64,000 nucleotides of DNA from Hydrogeniiclostridium mannosilyticum (GCF_003268275.1 NZ_QLYR01000001.1:682001-746000), one strand, 5' to 3'; positions 1-9,567 are shown, counted from the first letter of the stretch. The notes: a model not told the origin generated them from the sequence alone. Made by a program: numbers and translations.

Positions 1-2
1 AC

Positions 3-1430
3 ACCATCAGCCGCAACCTGTACGGCCAATTCTCCGAGCACCTGGGCCGCGGGATCTACGGAGGAATTTATGTAGGGGAGGATTCGGACATCTCCCATAT
101 CAACGGCATGCGCCAGGATGTAGTTGAGGCCCTGAAAAAAATTAAGGTGCCCGTTTTGCGCTGGCCGGGCGGCTGCTTTGCCGATGAATACCACTGGAAG
201 GACGGCATTGGCCCGCGTGAAAGCCGAAAGAAAATGGTCAATACCCACTGGGGAGGCCTGGTAGAGGACAACAGCTTCGGCACCCATGAATTTATGGAGC
301 TCTGCCGGCAGCTTGGCTGCGAGCCCTATGTAAATGGGAACCTCGGCAGTGGAACCGTTCAGGAAATGAGCGAATGGATGGAATACATGACCTTTGACGG
401 CATCTCCCCCATGGCCGAGCTGCGCGCCCAAAACGGCCACCCACAGCCCTGGCGCGTTCACTACTTCGGCGTGGGTAATGAAAACTGGGGCTGCGGCGGC
501 AGTATGCGCCCCGAGTATTATGCTGACGAATACCGCCGTTACCAGACCTATGTGCGCAACTACGGCGATAATAGAGTATTCCGCATAGCCTGCGGCCCAA
601 ATGCGGACGATTATAACTGGACGCAGAAGCTGATGGAAATTGCCGGCCCCTACATGGACGGCCTGACGCTCCACTACTACACACAGCCTGGGAAAAACCG
701 CAGCGCGACTGATTTTGACGAAAATGATTATTATGTTGTCCTAAAAAATGCGCTGCGGATGGAAGAGCTGGTTTCCAGCCACCTGCAAATCATGCACCGA
801 TACGACCCCGCGCACAACGTCGCGCTGCTCGTTGACGAGTGGGGCACCTGGTACGATGTGGAGCCGGGAACTAACCCCGGGTTTCTCTACCAACAAAATA
901 CCATGCGGGATGCCATTGCCGCCGCCGCAACGCTCAATATCTTCAACCAATACAGCAGCCGCGTCAAAATGGCAAACATCGCCCAAATGGTCAACGTGCT
1001 GCAGTCCATGATTTTGACCGAGGGGGCCAAAATGGTGCTTACCCCAACCTACCACGTCTTCGACCTGTTCAGTGTTCACCAAGAAGCCACACTGGTCGGC
1101 AGCTGGCTGGAAGCAGGGGAAACCGGCCCGGCCGGCTGCCGGGTCCCCCTGCTGAGCCAGTCCGCCTCTGTGGATGGCGACGGCGTTCTGCACATTACCC
1201 TGGTCAACCTCTCTGCCTCCAGCTCCTGCTCCATACGCACCACACTGGAAGGTATGGAGGAAATCGGCACCGTTTCGGCGCAGGTATTATCCGGTGCAAT
1301 TCAGGGTAAAAATGACTTTGAAGCCCCCCAGCGCATTCAGCCGGCGCCGCTGAAAAACGTTGATATTGGCAGGGATTGCTTCGACCTGGAGCTCCCCGCC
1401 TGCAGCGTTGCCGCTATAGCCGTCCGCTGA
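3..1430 (+). CDS. Alpha-L-arabinofuranosidase, GH51 (5' end outside window)
   Basis: Hydrolyses terminal alpha-L-arabinofuranosyl links in arabinan or arabinoxylan oligosaccharides, probably in the cytoplasm. The frame is open from base 3, so the true start lies before the window; the first internal Met (base 108) is not the start because GH51-type residues ([20 protein letters not shown]) precede it. Visible motifs are [13 protein letters not shown], the acid/base Glu in GVGNENWG and the nucleophile Glu in [11 protein letters not shown], all at the family's usual spacing. The C-terminus is the usual beta-sandwich tail. No signal peptide can be judged because the N-terminus is missing. A strong bidirectional terminator follows. 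Family assignment is secure; exact substrate is inferred. Confidence 0.93.
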   Translation, partial: TISRNLYGQFSEHLGRGIYGGIYVGEDSDISHINGMRQDVVEALKKIKVPVLRWPGGCFADEYHWKDGIGPRESRKKMVNTHWGGLVEDNSFGTHEFMELCRQLGCEPYVNGNLGSGTVQEMSEWMEYMTFDGISPMAELRAQNGHPQPWRVHYFGVGNENWGCGGSMRPEYYADEYRRYQTYVRNYGDNRVFRIACGPNADDYNWTQKLMEIAGPYMDGLTLHYYTQPGKNRSATDFDENDYYVVLKNALRMEELVSSHLQIMHRYDPAHNVALLVDEWGTWYDVEPGTNPGFLYQQNTMRDAIAAAATLNIFNQYSSRVKMANIAQMVNVLQSMILTEGAKMVLTPTYHVFDLFSVHQEATLVGSWLEAGETGPAGCRVPLLSQSASVDGDGVLHITLVNLSASSSCSIRTTLEGMEEIGTVSAQVLSGAIQGKNDFEAPQRIQPAPLKNVDIGRDCFDLELPACSVAAIAVR

Positions 1431-1480
1431 GCGGGGCGCAAATTGCGGGCAGAACCCGGCGGCACTCCAAGGTCAAGCGC

Positions 1481-1523
1481 AAAGAGGCCCGGTGCTTTTT
1501 CTAAAGCACCGGGCCTCTTTTTT
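1481..1523. terminator. Bidirectional intrinsic terminator
   Basis: An 18-bp perfect inverted repeat (AAAGAGGCCCGGTGCTTT and its complement) around a 4-base loop, with T-runs on both sides. It sits between the convergent arabinofuranosidase and purine permease genes and can serve both. Confidence 0.9.
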
Positions 1524-1534
1524 CAGAGCAGTAA

Positions 1535-2884
1535 TTATCCGATAATCAGGGTTGCAATCCGAATGGCAAAGAGTGCGAAAGCCACCCACATAACCGGATG
1601 GATATCCTTGATCTTGCCGGTGCAAACCTTCAAAATTACCCAAACGATAATGCCGAACATAATACCGTTGGCAATGGAGTAGGAGAACGGCATCATAATC
1701 AGGGCGACAAAACCGCCGATTACATCCGCAATATCCCCGTCGAATTTCATCTTGAGCACAGACTTCATCATCAGCAGGCCGACAAATACCAGCGCCGGTG
1801 TGGTGGCAAAGCTGGGAATCGCCAGGAAGATTGGAGAGAGGAAGAGTGCAATAATGAACATTGCCGCAGTTGTAAGTGCCGTCAGGCCGGTGCGGCCGCC
1901 TTCGGCAACACCTGCGGTGGACTCTACAAAGCTGGTAACCGTGGAGGTACCCAGGCAGGCGCCCGCAACAGTGCCGACTGCATCACTCAACAAGGCTGCG
2001 CCAACACGCGGGAGCTTGCCGTCTTTGTCGAGCAGGTTGCCCTGGTCTGCAACACCAATCAAGGTGCCGACCGTGTCAAACAGATCGACAAACAGGAAGG
2101 CAAACACCACCATGATAAATTCCATTAAGTGAGAAGAGGCAAAGCTGAAGTCAAACTGGAAGAAGGTCGGCGCCAGCGAAGGAGGAAGCAGGTTTTCCGG
2201 CGCCAGGTTGGGAATGGTGGAAGCGCCGCTGTACCAGCCGCTGACCTCCGCCAGCATCCCCAGCACCCAGGTAATTAAAATCCCCCACAAAATAGCGCCG
2301 CGCACCTTGAAGTGCCACATAACGCCAATAATGAGCAGGCCGACAATGGAAAGCACCACAGCGGCGCTGCCGACATCGCCAAGCGCTACCAGCGTGGAGG
2401 CATCCCCAATGATGACCCCGGCGCCCTTCAGCCCGACAATGGCTATAAACAGCCCGATACCGGCAGAAATACCGTACTTCAGGTTTGCCGGAACGGAATT
2501 CACCAGCGCCTCACGGAATTTAAACAGAGAGAGGATGATGAAAATGATGCCTTCGACCAAAATTGCAGCAAGGGCCACCTTCCAGGGGTCCTGGACGCCC
2601 ATTTCCTTTACCATCGGCACTACTGAATACGCAAAATAAGCATTCAGGCCCATGCCGGCCGCCAGGGCCACCGGGTAATTGGCAAACACACCCATGATAA
2701 TGGTCGCAAACGCCGCCGAAATAGCAGTCGCCGTAAAGACCGCGCCCTTATCCATGCCGCCCTCGGAAAGGATGGTGGGGTTTACCGCCAATATGTACGC
2801 CATTGCGAGGAAGGTCGTAATACCGGCGATAACCTCAGTACGGACCGTGGTGCCATGCTCTTTGAGCTTAAAGAATTTTTCCAA
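1535..2884 (-). CDS. Purine (hypoxanthine/guanine-type) permease, AzgA/PbuG family
   Basis: A 449-residue polytopic membrane protein of the NCS2-like AzgA/PbuG family that imports purine bases by proton symport. The N-terminus (EKFFKLKEHGTTVRTEV) and the following AGITTFLAMAYILAVNP and GMGLNAYFAY segments are typical, and about 12-14 hydrophobic segments run to the C-terminus. The start chosen is TTG at 2884: AGGAG lies 10 bases upstream, and family similarity begins exactly there, while a longer frame up to 2992 adds 36 residues unlike the family. It is a single-gene unit with its own promoter at 3001-3028. Purine specificity comes from family membership; which base is preferred cannot be read. 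Confidence 0.92.
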   Translation of the reverse strand: MEKFFKLKEHGTTVRTEVIAGITTFLAMAYILAVNPTILSEGGMDKGAVFTATAISAAFATIIMGVFANYPVALAAGMGLNAYFAYSVVPMVKEMGVQDPWKVALAAILVEGIIFIILSLFKFREALVNSVPANLKYGISAGIGLFIAIVGLKGAGVIIGDASTLVALGDVGSAAVVLSIVGLLIIGVMWHFKVRGAILWGILITWVLGMLAEVSGWYSGASTIPNLAPENLLPPSLAPTFFQFDFSFASSHLMEFIMVVFAFLFVDLFDTVGTLIGVADQGNLLDKDGKLPRVGAALLSDAVGTVAGACLGTSTVTSFVESTAGVAEGGRTGLTALTTAAMFIIALFLSPIFLAIPSFATTPALVFVGLLMMKSVLKMKFDGDIADVIGGFVALIMMPFSYSIANGIMFGIIVWVILKVCTGKIKDIHPVMWVAFALFAIRIATLIIG

Positions 2885-3000
2885 GAGATTCACGCTCCTG
2901 TTAGAAAAAATTTTTGACCCCCATCTAAAGCCCTCAAAGCATGCTGAAACAGAACGGCAGCAAGCACCAGTGGATGTCTTTATGGGAATCAACTACCTAT

Positions 3001-3028
3001 AGTATACAACAAATTTTTTCAAAATCAA
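3001..3028 (-). promoter_or_regulatory. Promoter of the purine permease gene
   Basis: On the minus strand TTGATT (3023-3028) and TATACT (3001-3006) are separated by 16 bases. The transcript would have a leader of about 110 bases before the TTG start. I looked for a purine riboswitch in 2885-2995 and did not recognise its conserved loop sequences. The stretch 3029-3160 shows nothing further. Confidence 0.7.
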
Positions 3029-3163
3029 TAGTTTATTCATTTTTTATTCATTGATTCGCCATCTTTCCGGTATTTATTCCCGAAGAAGCGGCAACGCGCA
3101 AACCATCGGCCCGGATTTTCCGTTTCTCTTGGGCGCTGCGGTTACAGCGTACGCTTTTCGGCA

Positions 3164-3208
3164 TAAAAAACGGAGCCCTTCTGTATAGTACATACAAAAG
3201 GGCTCCGC
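3164..3208 (-). terminator. Terminator of the copper operon
   Basis: On the minus strand CGGAGCCCTT pairs with AAGGGCTCCG and is followed by six T. It lies just downstream of csoR. Confidence 0.88.
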
Positions 3209-3222
3209 CTTTTAACAGCGGC

Positions 3223-3495
3223 CTAGCGGGCAAGCTTATCCAGAACAGCCGCAATTTCATCCAATTTTTTACGCCGTTCCTCCTCGTCGCCCGACTTGGT
3301 CGCCTCCAGAACGCAACACTCCATATGCGCCCGGATAATCTCCTTATTTGCCCGCTGCAGCACGGCCTCTGCCGCCATGATCTGATTGGCGATGTCAATA
3401 CAGTACTGGTCCCCGTCAATCATCTTCAGGACGCCGTCAATCTGCCCTCGGGCCGTTTTCAGCAAGCGGGCCACCTTCGCCTTATCCGCCTTCAC
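3223..3495 (-). CDS. csoR: Copper-sensing transcriptional repressor CsoR
   Basis: A 90-residue all-helical DUF156 repressor. The Cu(I) ligand set of CsoR is present: Cys32 (QYCIDIANQ), His57 and Cys61 (RAHMECC). The basic N-terminal helix contains the family's LLKTARGQIDGVLKMI. It releases its operator when Cu(I) is bound. It is the last gene of the copA-copZ-csoR operon (33 bases after copZ), and the operon promoter carries a matching palindrome at 6142-6160, so autoregulation is expected. Relatives that sense nickel or persulfide share the fold; the Cys-His-Cys pattern and the copA neighbourhood favour copper. Confidence 0.93.
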   Translation of the reverse strand: MKADKAKVARLLKTARGQIDGVLKMIDGDQYCIDIANQIMAAEAVLQRANKEIIRAHMECCVLEATKSGDEEERRKKLDEIAAVLDKLAR

Positions 3496-3528
3496 ATCCC
3501 CACATCCTTCCGCTGTTTTTGGTGCGCG

Positions 3529-3738
3529 TTAATCGTGAATACCGGTAACCTTGTAACCGGCGTCCGCCACCGCCTGCTTCAGCATGGCATCGGTCACAGA
3601 CTCGGGCACCTCGGCTACCGCGTTTTTGGCCTCCAGGTTCACGGTGGCCTGAACACCCTCCAGGCTGTTTAGGGCCTTCTCCACATGAGCGGAGCAATGC
3701 GCGCACATCATGCCTTCAATTTCAATTGTCTTTTTCAT
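3529..3738 (-). CDS. copZ: Copper chaperone CopZ (internal start in the copA reading frame)
   Basis: A 69-residue HMA-domain protein ([20 protein letters not shown]) with the Cu-binding MxCxxC motif at residues 11-15. It carries Cu(I) to CopA. The ATG at 3738 has its own AAGGAG 8 bases upstream, so it can be translated as a free chaperone. Yet no stop codon separates it from the upstream ATPase frame, so as assembled the same residues also form the C-terminus of the copA fragment. A one-base change in the GCGCGC run at 3844-3850 would end copA about ten codons further on and leave copZ as a normal separate gene. Confidence 0.8.
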   Translation of the reverse strand: MKKTIEIEGMMCAHCSAHVEKALNSLEGVQATVNLEAKNAVAEVPESVTDAMLKQAVADAGYKVTGIHD

Positions 3739-5625
3739 CTTAGAGTCTCCTTTTTCGTTTTCTTGATTTATGGGATCCGCCGGCTCACGGTTGAGAGACC
3801 GGCAGGCAACCGGGCAGCTTTCACCGGGCGCCGGAGCCAAGTCCGCGCGCCGGAAACGCGGCTTAAAAAAGCGCAGCCTAAGGGCGTTGGTGACCACACA
3901 GACGGAGCTCAGGCTCATCGCCGCGGCGGCAAACATCGGGTTGAGCTTCCAGCCCAGCAGGGTATAAAACACTCCTGCTGCCAGCGGAATGCCGATGGCA
4001 TTATAGAAAAAAGCCCAAAAGAGGTTTTCCTTGATGTTCCGTATGACAGCACGGCCTAACTGTAACGCCGTGACCCCGTCGAGCAGGTCGTTCTTCATCA
4101 GCACTACATCCGCCGACTCAATGGCAACATCCGTCCCGGCGCCAATGGCAATGCCCACGTTGGCGCGGGCCAGCGCCGGAGCATCGTTGATTCCATCCCC
4201 AATCATCGCTACCTGGTGGCCTTCAGCCTGCAGCCGCCGGATTTCCTGTTCCTTATCCTGAGGCAGAACCTCTGCTACCACCCGTGAAATCTCCAGCTGT
4301 TTCTGAATCGCGGCAGCCGTTCTCGCGTTGTCCCCGGTCAGCATGACCACATCAACGCCCATTTCCTTTAATTCGGCAATTGCCTGGTGGCTGCTGGGCT
4401 TTACCACGTCCGCCACGGCGATCAAACCGCACAGGCGGCCCGCACAGGCAAAGTAGATGGGCGTTTTGCCCTGGCCTGCCAGCCGTTCGGCCTCCTTGTC
4501 CAATGCCTCTGTTGCAATTTTACGGTTCTGCATAAGCTTCCGGTTGCCGGCAAGAACTGTTTTTCCCTCTATGTCTCCCGTTACGCCGAACCCTGTTTCC
4601 GATGAAAAGCCGGTAACCGCCGGCAGTTGAATGCGCTGTGCCGCGGCATACTCCACAATCGCGCGGGCCAGCGGATGCTCAGAAGGGTTCTCAATCGCGG
4701 CCGCAAGCGCAAGCAGCTCTTTTTCAGAAATACCGGCGGGGATGCAATCCGTGACCGACGGCTTTCCCTCGGTGACAGTCCCCGTTTTGTCGAGCACCAC
4801 TGTATCGACGGCCCGCGATGCCTCCAGGCTTTCAGCGGTCTTAAATAAAATGCCGTTCTCTGCCCCCTTGCCCGTGCCTACCATAATGGCTGTCGGCGTA
4901 GCAAGCCCCAGCGCACAGGGGCAGGAAATCACTAGCACCGCGATGCCGATGGAAAGCGCAAACTGGAAAGAATAACCCAGCAGCAGCCAGACAATTGTGG
5001 CCAGCACCGCAATGGTAATGACTGTGGGCACAAAAACCGCGCTGACCTTATCGGCGAGCTTGGCAATGGGCGCCTTGGAGCTGTTGGCATCCTCCACCAG
5101 GTGAATAATCTGCGCCAAGGCCGTGTCGTCCCCCACCTTGAGGGCCTGCATCTCAAACCAACCGGATTTATTTACCGTCGCGCCAGTCACCCGGTCCCCG
5201 GCTGTCTTTTCCACCGGAAGGCTCTCACCCGTTAAAGCGGATTCGTCCACCGCGGACTGTCCCTGCGTAATCACGCCGTCAACCGGCACGCTCTGGCCCG
5301 GCTTTACATGAATGATGTCCCCCGGCCGTACCTCTTCCACCGGGATCTCCACCTCCGCGCCGTCGCGGACTACCAGCGCTGTTTTGGGCGCCAGGTCCAT
5401 CAGCTTTGTAATAGCCTCGGAGGTCTTTCCCTTGGAGCGCGTCTCCAGAAATTTACCGACCGTAATCAGGGTAACAATCGTCCCCGCCGACTCAAAATAC
5501 AGGTCCATGGAATAGTGCATCGCCATCATGCTATCCCCATGCCCCAGCGCCCAGCCGATGGAATAAATAGCAAAAATACCGTAGAGGACAGCCGCAGACG
5601 AACCGATTGCGATCAGGCTGTCCAT
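3529..5625 (-). CDS. copA: Copper P-type ATPase CopA, main part (frame broken upstream; fused to copZ downstream)
   Basis: A P1B-1 ATPase core that exports Cu(I). In order: [16 protein letters not shown] (the usual third membrane segment region), actuator TGES (about residue 133), the membrane copper site [12 protein letters not shown] (about 235), phosphorylation DKTGT (about 279), the SEHPLARAI nucleotide-site motif, and [10 protein letters not shown]. The N-terminal HMA domain and first membrane helices are encoded in another frame at 5613-6119; the two frames meet at 5629-5635 in a CGCGCGC run. After the normal CopA end (LRLRFFKP) the frame runs through a linker of about 40 residues into CopZ. 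Each oddity can be explained by one missing base. The fragment has an ATG (5625) overlapping the upstream stop, but without the N-terminal helices it is unlikely to work alone. Confidence 0.85.
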   Translation of the reverse strand: MDSLIAIGSSAAVLYGIFAIYSIGWALGHGDSMMAMHYSMDLYFESAGTIVTLITVGKFLETRSKGKTSEAITKLMDLAPKTALVVRDGAEVEIPVEEVRPGDIIHVKPGQSVPVDGVITQGQSAVDESALTGESLPVEKTAGDRVTGATVNKSGWFEMQALKVGDDTALAQIIHLVEDANSSKAPIAKLADKVSAVFVPTVITIAVLATIVWLLLGYSFQFALSIGIAVLVISCPCALGLATPTAIMVGTGKGAENGILFKTAESLEASRAVDTVVLDKTGTVTEGKPSVTDCIPAGISEKELLALAAAIENPSEHPLARAIVEYAAAQRIQLPAVTGFSSETGFGVTGDIEGKTVLAGNRKLMQNRKIATEALDKEAERLAGQGKTPIYFACAGRLCGLIAVADVVKPSSHQAIAELKEMGVDVVMLTGDNARTAAAIQKQLEISRVVAEVLPQDKEQEIRRLQAEGHQVAMIGDGINDAPALARANVGIAIGAGTDVAIESADVVLMKNDLLDGVTALQLGRAVIRNIKENLFWAFFYNAIGIPLAAGVFYTLLGWKLNPMFAAAAMSLSSVCVVTNALRLRFFKPRFRRADLAPAPGESCPVACRSLNREPADPINQENEKGDSKMKKTIEIEGMMCAHCSAHVEKALNSLEGVQATVNLEAKNAVAEVPESVTDAMLKQAVADAGYKVTGIHD

Positions 5626-6119
5626 TGTCGCGCGCCCTGAAATAGGGTTTTAAAACCGACTGTAAAATATTTCTGATTGACCAGCAGGATTGGCAGCGTC
5701 AGCAGAAACTGTGTGAAGGCCAGCGTGAGGGCATTTTCCGTTCCCAGCAGAAAAGCCGGCAGCGGCAGCCCCATCATGTGGCCCATGGACACATACATCA
5801 GCACCACCAAAAAGCAAACCGACACAATTAAACGGTTTCTCATGGAGCGCACCTGCTCCTCCACCCGGCCATCTCTTTTAGCCGCTGTTTTTTTCTGCGC
5901 GGCGGCAGTTTGCAGCGCGGCGCCGTAGCCAGCCTTTTCAACCGCCTGGACGATCTGCTCTGGTTTTACCCGGTCGCTTTGAAAGGAAACCTGCATGCTG
6001 TTTTGCAGCAGGTTTACGCTGACATCCTGCACCCCCTCCAGCTTACGCACCGCTTTTTCAACATGCGCACTGCATGCGCTGCAGGTCATTCCGGTAACAG
6101 CAAAACGTTCTTTTGCCAT
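5613..6119 (-). CDS. copA: Copper P-type ATPase CopA, N-terminal part (HMA domain and first membrane segments)
   Basis: Begins with an HMA domain ([20 protein letters not shown]; metal motif CSAC) followed by a charged linker and two or three hydrophobic segments ending in [15 protein letters not shown], where intact CopA continues into an MDSL segment. That continuation is present in the -1 frame. The ATG at 6119 has AAAGGAGG close upstream and follows the CsoR-controlled promoter. The reading frame stops at 5613 after five out-of-frame residues. Intact CopA would be about 5' 6119 to 3' 3810. I found no canonical slippery heptamer in phase near the junction, so a missing base in the GCGCGC run is the simplest reading. 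Confidence 0.85.
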   Translation of the reverse strand: MAKERFAVTGMTCSACSAHVEKAVRKLEGVQDVSVNLLQNSMQVSFQSDRVKPEQIVQAVEKAGYGAALQTAAAQKKTAAKRDGRVEEQVRSMRNRLIVSVCFLVVLMYVSMGHMMGLPLPAFLLGTENALTLAFTQFLLTLPILLVNQKYFTVGFKTLFQGARQWTA

Positions 6120-6141
6120 ATCAAGGCCTCCTTTAGAACAC

Positions 6142-6160
6142 AATACCCCCGTGGGGTATT
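6142..6160. promoter_or_regulatory. CsoR operator
   Basis: A perfect inverted repeat AATACCCC-CGT-GGGGTATT. It matches the TACCC/GGGTA type of palindrome bound by CsoR in Bacillus and lies right behind the copA -10 box, where bound repressor would block initiation. Confidence 0.85.
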
Positions 6161-6163
6161 ATT

Positions 6164-6192
6164 ATCATAGTATAAAATGCAGCATTTGTCAA
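6164..6192 (-). promoter_or_regulatory. Promoter of copA-copZ-csoR
   Basis: Minus-strand TTGACA (6187-6192) and TATGAT (6164-6169), 17-base spacer. The CsoR palindrome follows at once. Confidence 0.85.
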
Positions 6193-6325
6193 GCGCTTTC
6201 TTTTTAGTCCTTACAACCACAAATGCTCCACCGCGGCAAAACAAAATGCGCCGCGCCCTCCGTGATAGCATATCACATAAAAGCCCTTTTATCCCCGGAC
6301 TCCCCACAGAGCCGTTACAGCCGAC

Positions 6326-6790
6326 TTAACCCTGATCTCCCTCTGTCAATGTGCGCAGCAGCGCCCGGCACCCCTCCTGCACATCCCGCCATGTGTCCTC
6401 AAAATTCCCAGTATACCAAGGATCTGCAATCGACTCCACCCTCCCGGCATATTCAAGCAGCAGGTGCACCTTGCCCGCTGGATCTCCGTGCCAGAACCGC
6501 CGCATGTTCCTGATATTATTTTCATCCATTCCAATGAGTAGGTCATACTCCTGATAATCAGCCTGCGTAATCTGCCGCGCCCTTTTGCCCGAGCAGCAGA
6601 TCCCCGCACCGGCAAGCTTTCGCCGGGCGCCCGGATGGACGGGGTTGCCGGTTTCTTCCGTACTGGTTGCAGCGGAAGCACAGGAGACCTCCTCGGAAAG
6701 CCCGCGTTTTTCAGCAAGATCCCGCAGTACAAACTCCGCCATGGGCGAACGGCAAATGTTGCCGTGGCAAATGAATAGTACTTTTATCAT
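6326..6790 (-). CDS. Low-molecular-weight protein tyrosine phosphatase (target gene of the integrated element)
   Basis: A 154-residue phosphatase of the LMW-PTP/ArsC fold. The P-loop CHGNICRS at residues 8-15 supplies the nucleophile Cys8 and Arg14, and the general-acid Asp lies in IADPWYTG. It removes phosphate from tyrosine (possibly arginine) in proteins. The gene is intact, but its first ten codons, start codon and ribosome site (AAGGAG, 10 bases upstream) belong to the integrated element. The native 5' end, with its own AAGGAGG and ATG, now sits 7.8 kb away at 14588-14630. The crossover lies in the codons for Cys-His-Gly of the active site. Expression now probably depends on element sequences or read-through from int. 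Confidence 0.9.
   Translation of the reverse strand: MIKVLFICHGNICRSPMAEFVLRDLAEKRGLSEEVSCASAATSTEETGNPVHPGARRKLAGAGICCSGKRARQITQADYQEYDLLIGMDENNIRNMRRFWHGDPAGKVHLLLEYAGRVESIADPWYTGNFEDTWRDVQEGCRALLRTLTEGDQG
6760..6790. repeat. attL: left copy of the integration-site direct repeat
   Basis: Core TGCCGTGGCA at 6760-6769, then element-derived bases to 6790. These encode, on the minus strand, codons 1-10 of the phosphatase (MIKVLFICHG). Compared with the right copy the 31 bases differ at four places, all compatible with the same or a similar peptide. Confidence 0.88.
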
Positions 6791-6901
6791 GTTCTTAGAA
6801 CTCCTTAAATCGTCATATTTCCTTGTATTTAAAGGTTTTTTACAACTTTCATTTTTCTTGTAGTTTCTGTATCTTCTTATAAATTCTCATGTTTTGGCAG
6901 T

Positions 6902-6955
6902 CAAAAGTTGTAAAATAAGTTGTAAAACTACCCTTATTTTACAACTTTACAACTT
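6902..6955. repeat. Left-end integrase arm-type repeats
   Basis: Contains CAAAAGTTGTAAAAT (6902-6916), a second AAGTTGTAAAA beside it, and inverted copies (TTTTACAACTT, 6937-6947, then TACAACTT to 6955). A further ACAACTTTC lies near 6832. The 15-base unit recurs exactly at the right end (14503-14517). Such clustered short repeats at both ends are typical arm sites of tyrosine recombinases. Confidence 0.7.
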
Positions 6956-8150
6956 ACCGATTGCAGACTTCTTTCATCTCTTTTTGAATATCGTCAAAGT
7001 CCAAGTGCGTGTATGTATTCAGCGTAACTCCTATATCAGAATGTCCCATAATCTTCTGTAATGTCTTAGGGTTCATTCCCGACTTTGCCATATTAGAACA
7101 AAAGGTATGTCGGCAAACATGAGGTGTAATTTTAGGTAATTCCTGTTTATATATTTTATTATACTTCTCGCAAATATGCTGAAAATATTTCTCCCAATGC
7201 AAAGCAACCATAGGCATATCATTTTTGTCTAAATACAGAAAACCACTTTTACCGTCTATCACAGGTTCTGATTTTGACTTTTTACGGTTTTGAATAATCT
7301 TACGAAAACACGCCTTTACATCATCAGTCATAGGCACAAGTCTTGTACCGCTGTCTGTCTTTGTGTCCTCTATAATATATTCCATATTACGCTTACGTTG
7401 CAACTGATGATTGACATTGATAACACCTTTTTCTAAATCAATATCAGAAATCGTCAATCCAACAAATTCAGAAATACGAAGTCCTGTCTTAAATAGAATG
7501 TAAATGCCCTCATAATACTTACGAAAGTGCTTGTCCTGCTTTACAAATTCAAGAAACGCTCTCTCCTGCTTTCTTGTAATAGCTTCTCTTGTTACGCTGT
7601 CATTGACAACCACCGTTGCAAGCTGAAATTCAAAAGGGTTCTTTCGTATCAAATCATCATCAACAGCCATTTGAAACGCTGGTCTTACAACACCACGGAT
7701 AGAATGAATACTGCTGTACCCTCTACCGTCTGCCTGCAATTTAATGAGCCAGCCTTTTGCGTCTGATAGTTTTACCTTGTCAATCCGTTTCTTTCCAAAG
7801 GCTTCTTTAGCAATGATATTGATAACAAATTTATAGTTTGCTTCTGTATTATGCCTTACGCCTGTTTTCTGTGAAATATATTTTTTCACAAGCTCCAAGA
7901 CTGTCATATCTCCACCCGAAGAAACAATATCATCTTCTAAATCTTTATGTATCTGTTTCTCCTTATCCCGTAAGGGAATATCATCTTTTGCTCCTTGTGG
8001 AATGGTATCGGTTTTTACCAATTTCCAACTATACACATATTTCACATTTCCAGCATTATCTACATACTTATACATATATCTTCCGTCTTTACGTTGACTC
8101 TCTCCATTGCGTAAAACACGGTTTTTATTGTCCCGTCTTTTTTCGCTCAT
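6954..8150 (-). CDS. int: Tn916-type tyrosine recombinase (integrase)
   Basis: A 398-residue integrase. In order: an N-terminal arm-binding domain (RVLRNGESQRKDGRYMYKYV, as in Tn916 Int), a SAM-like core-binding domain (about 95-180), and a C-terminal catalytic domain with FKTGLRISEFVGLT (catalytic Arg), the HVCRHTFCSNMAKSG box (His, Arg) and a MGHSDIGVTLNTYTH segment carrying His and the nucleophile Tyr. It catalyses integration and excision between the core repeats at 6760 and 14588. ATG at 8150 has AAGGAG before it. It is transcribed toward the phosphatase gene and lies next to the left end, as usual for such elements. Confidence 0.95.
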   Translation of the reverse strand: MSEKRRDNKNRVLRNGESQRKDGRYMYKYVDNAGNVKYVYSWKLVKTDTIPQGAKDDIPLRDKEKQIHKDLEDDIVSSGGDMTVLELVKKYISQKTGVRHNTEANYKFVINIIAKEAFGKKRIDKVKLSDAKGWLIKLQADGRGYSSIHSIRGVVRPAFQMAVDDDLIRKNPFEFQLATVVVNDSVTREAITRKQERAFLEFVKQDKHFRKYYEGIYILFKTGLRISEFVGLTISDIDLEKGVINVNHQLQRKRNMEYIIEDTKTDSGTRLVPMTDDVKACFRKIIQNRKKSKSEPVIDGKSGFLYLDKNDMPMVALHWEKYFQHICEKYNKIYKQELPKITPHVCRHTFCSNMAKSGMNPKTLQKIMGHSDIGVTLNTYTHLDFDDIQKEMKEVCNR

Positions 8151-8225
8151 CTTCGCTCCTTTCCACTTCTGAAAGAGTCCCGATATGACTTATTCTCATC
8201 ATAACATATACCAGCTCCTTTTTCA

Positions 8226-8432
8226 CTAGATTACGTCCAATTTATCAATGACCTTTTCAAACTGTCGGCGTTTAATCTGTATGCGGTTGCCATTCATAAT
8301 GAGCCAGCCAGCGTCCTTGTTTTCCTCTGCCAATCGTCTTAGCTTGTTTTCTCCGATACGGAAATACTTTGACGCTTCTTCAATGGTAAGGGTGTATTTT
8401 TCCCATACGGGAATATCCTGTGCATTACTCAT
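8226..8432 (-). CDS. xis: Excisionase (Tn916 Xis-like)
   Basis: A 68-residue winged-helix protein with the [20 protein letters not shown] segment and the [12 protein letters not shown] helix of Tn916-type Xis. It bends the element ends and steers Int toward excision. The ATG at 8432 is chosen because GAGGGGG lies 6 bases upstream. It overlaps the end of the relaxase gene by 8 bases and precedes int by 75, so the three genes probably share one transcript. Confidence 0.9.
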   Translation of the reverse strand: MSNAQDIPVWEKYTLTIEEASKYFRIGENKLRRLAEENKDAGWLIMNGNRIQIKRRQFEKVIDKLDVI

Positions 8433-9567
8433 AAAACACCCCCTCACTTTCGATTACGTCTGCTATATCCGTACATATCTGTTCCACAAGCATTTCCTGT
8501 TTTTCGGAAAGGTGGGTACATTCATCAATCATCTTCATGTAATTTGAGCCTGTCAGCCTGTCGATTTCCTCTATCATCACAATGGACGGCATGACCTGTC
8601 TTTCCAGCCATTGCAGAGTACGTTCCATATTGACGGGTACGGGGTTCATTTCAAACGGTAAATCGCTATGGGAAATGAATATCTCCCACAACGGATAGTC
8701 GGGAAAGTCCACAAAATCAGTAATGAGATAAAACACCAGCCCATGAGGGTTATAGGTCAATAACAGTTCCTCAACTGCCTGTACTGCCTTTTTGTCACGC
8801 AGACGGATTTCAAAACGGTTGATAATATCCGTATGTTTCTTTTTCGTTGCCTGTTCCTTTTGTTTTTCATACAGGCAGAAATATTTTGTGCTTGTCTTTG
8901 AGCCGATATAAAGGGTGCTTGCTAAATTGCGGTTTTTTCCGCTTAGTTTACCGCCCTGCACATTTTCATAGTTTTTACAGCGACAATCTGCACCGCCATT
9001 TCTGTATTTTTCAGATAAAACAGGAATATCCAGCAGACCGCACATATCATTGATTGCCAAGTCAAAACGTCGGATAACACCGCCACAGTCAAGACAGCGG
9101 TTTAAGAATGAATACCAATCCCTGTTCTGTGCCTGTAAAACATATTCCATGTTGCGTGAGCCTGCCCCTTTTAATTCCAAAAATACTCCCATGTGTTCCT
9201 CATCAGAAGCCATGACCTTGATTTCCCCGTAGGCATAATACTCCTTATAGCCATAATACCCATAGTCATAATGGATAAAATAATCTGCTTTCATGCCAAG
9301 CACTTTTCGGATAACTTCCAATGCGTCAGTCGTTGGAAAACGGACAGACAGATAATCAATCAGTAGATAAAAAGGCTTATCACAGATATAGTAATTCAGA
9401 CAACGCAGGATAATATTTTGTGTTTCCTTACTGGCGTTGGCTTTTCCGTTCTCAAATCGGTTGATACTATATCTTGATACATGGGTAAGACTTGCAAGCT
9501 CTCCTTGTGAAAGACCGCTGGCAAGACGTTTGTTTTTCATTTCAAGTGCAAATTCTAAGTTGTTCAT
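8425..9567 (-). CDS. HTH plus replication-initiation-factor relaxase (MobT/Rep_trans family)
   Basis: A 380-residue protein with an N-terminal XRE helix-turn-helix (about residues 5-55, [20 protein letters not shown]) followed by a Rep_trans/replication initiation factor domain (from [13 protein letters not shown] to the C-terminus). This is the layout of MobT (Orf20) of Tn916 and NicK-like relaxases. Such proteins nick oriT through a catalytic Tyr and support mobilisation and rolling-circle replication of the excised circle. Start at 9567 with GGAGG 6 bases upstream. A GC-rich inverted repeat at 9712-9738 is a good candidate for its nick site. Cooperation with a helper type IV system is inferred from the absence of transfer genes. 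Confidence 0.88.
   Translation of the reverse strand: MNNLEFALEMKNKRLASGLSQGELASLTHVSRYSINRFENGKANASKETQNIILRCLNYYICDKPFYLLIDYLSVRFPTTDALEVIRKVLGMKADYFIHYDYGYYGYKEYYAYGEIKVMASDEEHMGVFLELKGAGSRNMEYVLQAQNRDWYSFLNRCLDCGGVIRRFDLAINDMCGLLDIPVLSEKYRNGGADCRCKNYENVQGGKLSGKNRNLASTLYIGSKTSTKYFCLYEKQKEQATKKKHTDIINRFEIRLRDKKAVQAVEELLLTYNPHGLVFYLITDFVDFPDYPLWEIFISHSDLPFEMNPVPVNMERTLQWLERQVMPSIVMIEEIDRLTGSNYMKMIDECTHLSEKQEMLVEQICTDIADVIESEGVFYE

Noticed and set aside
2885-2995. Purine riboswitch before the permease
   Set aside because: The expected conserved junction and loop sequences are not present in the leader.
5613-5660. Programmed -1 ribosomal frameshift in copA
   Set aside because: TTTTAAAA lies nearby but in the wrong phase for a slippery heptamer, and the same CAGGGCGCGCG break occurs in an unrelated esterase; read error is simpler. 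Kept only as part of the GCGCGC finding.
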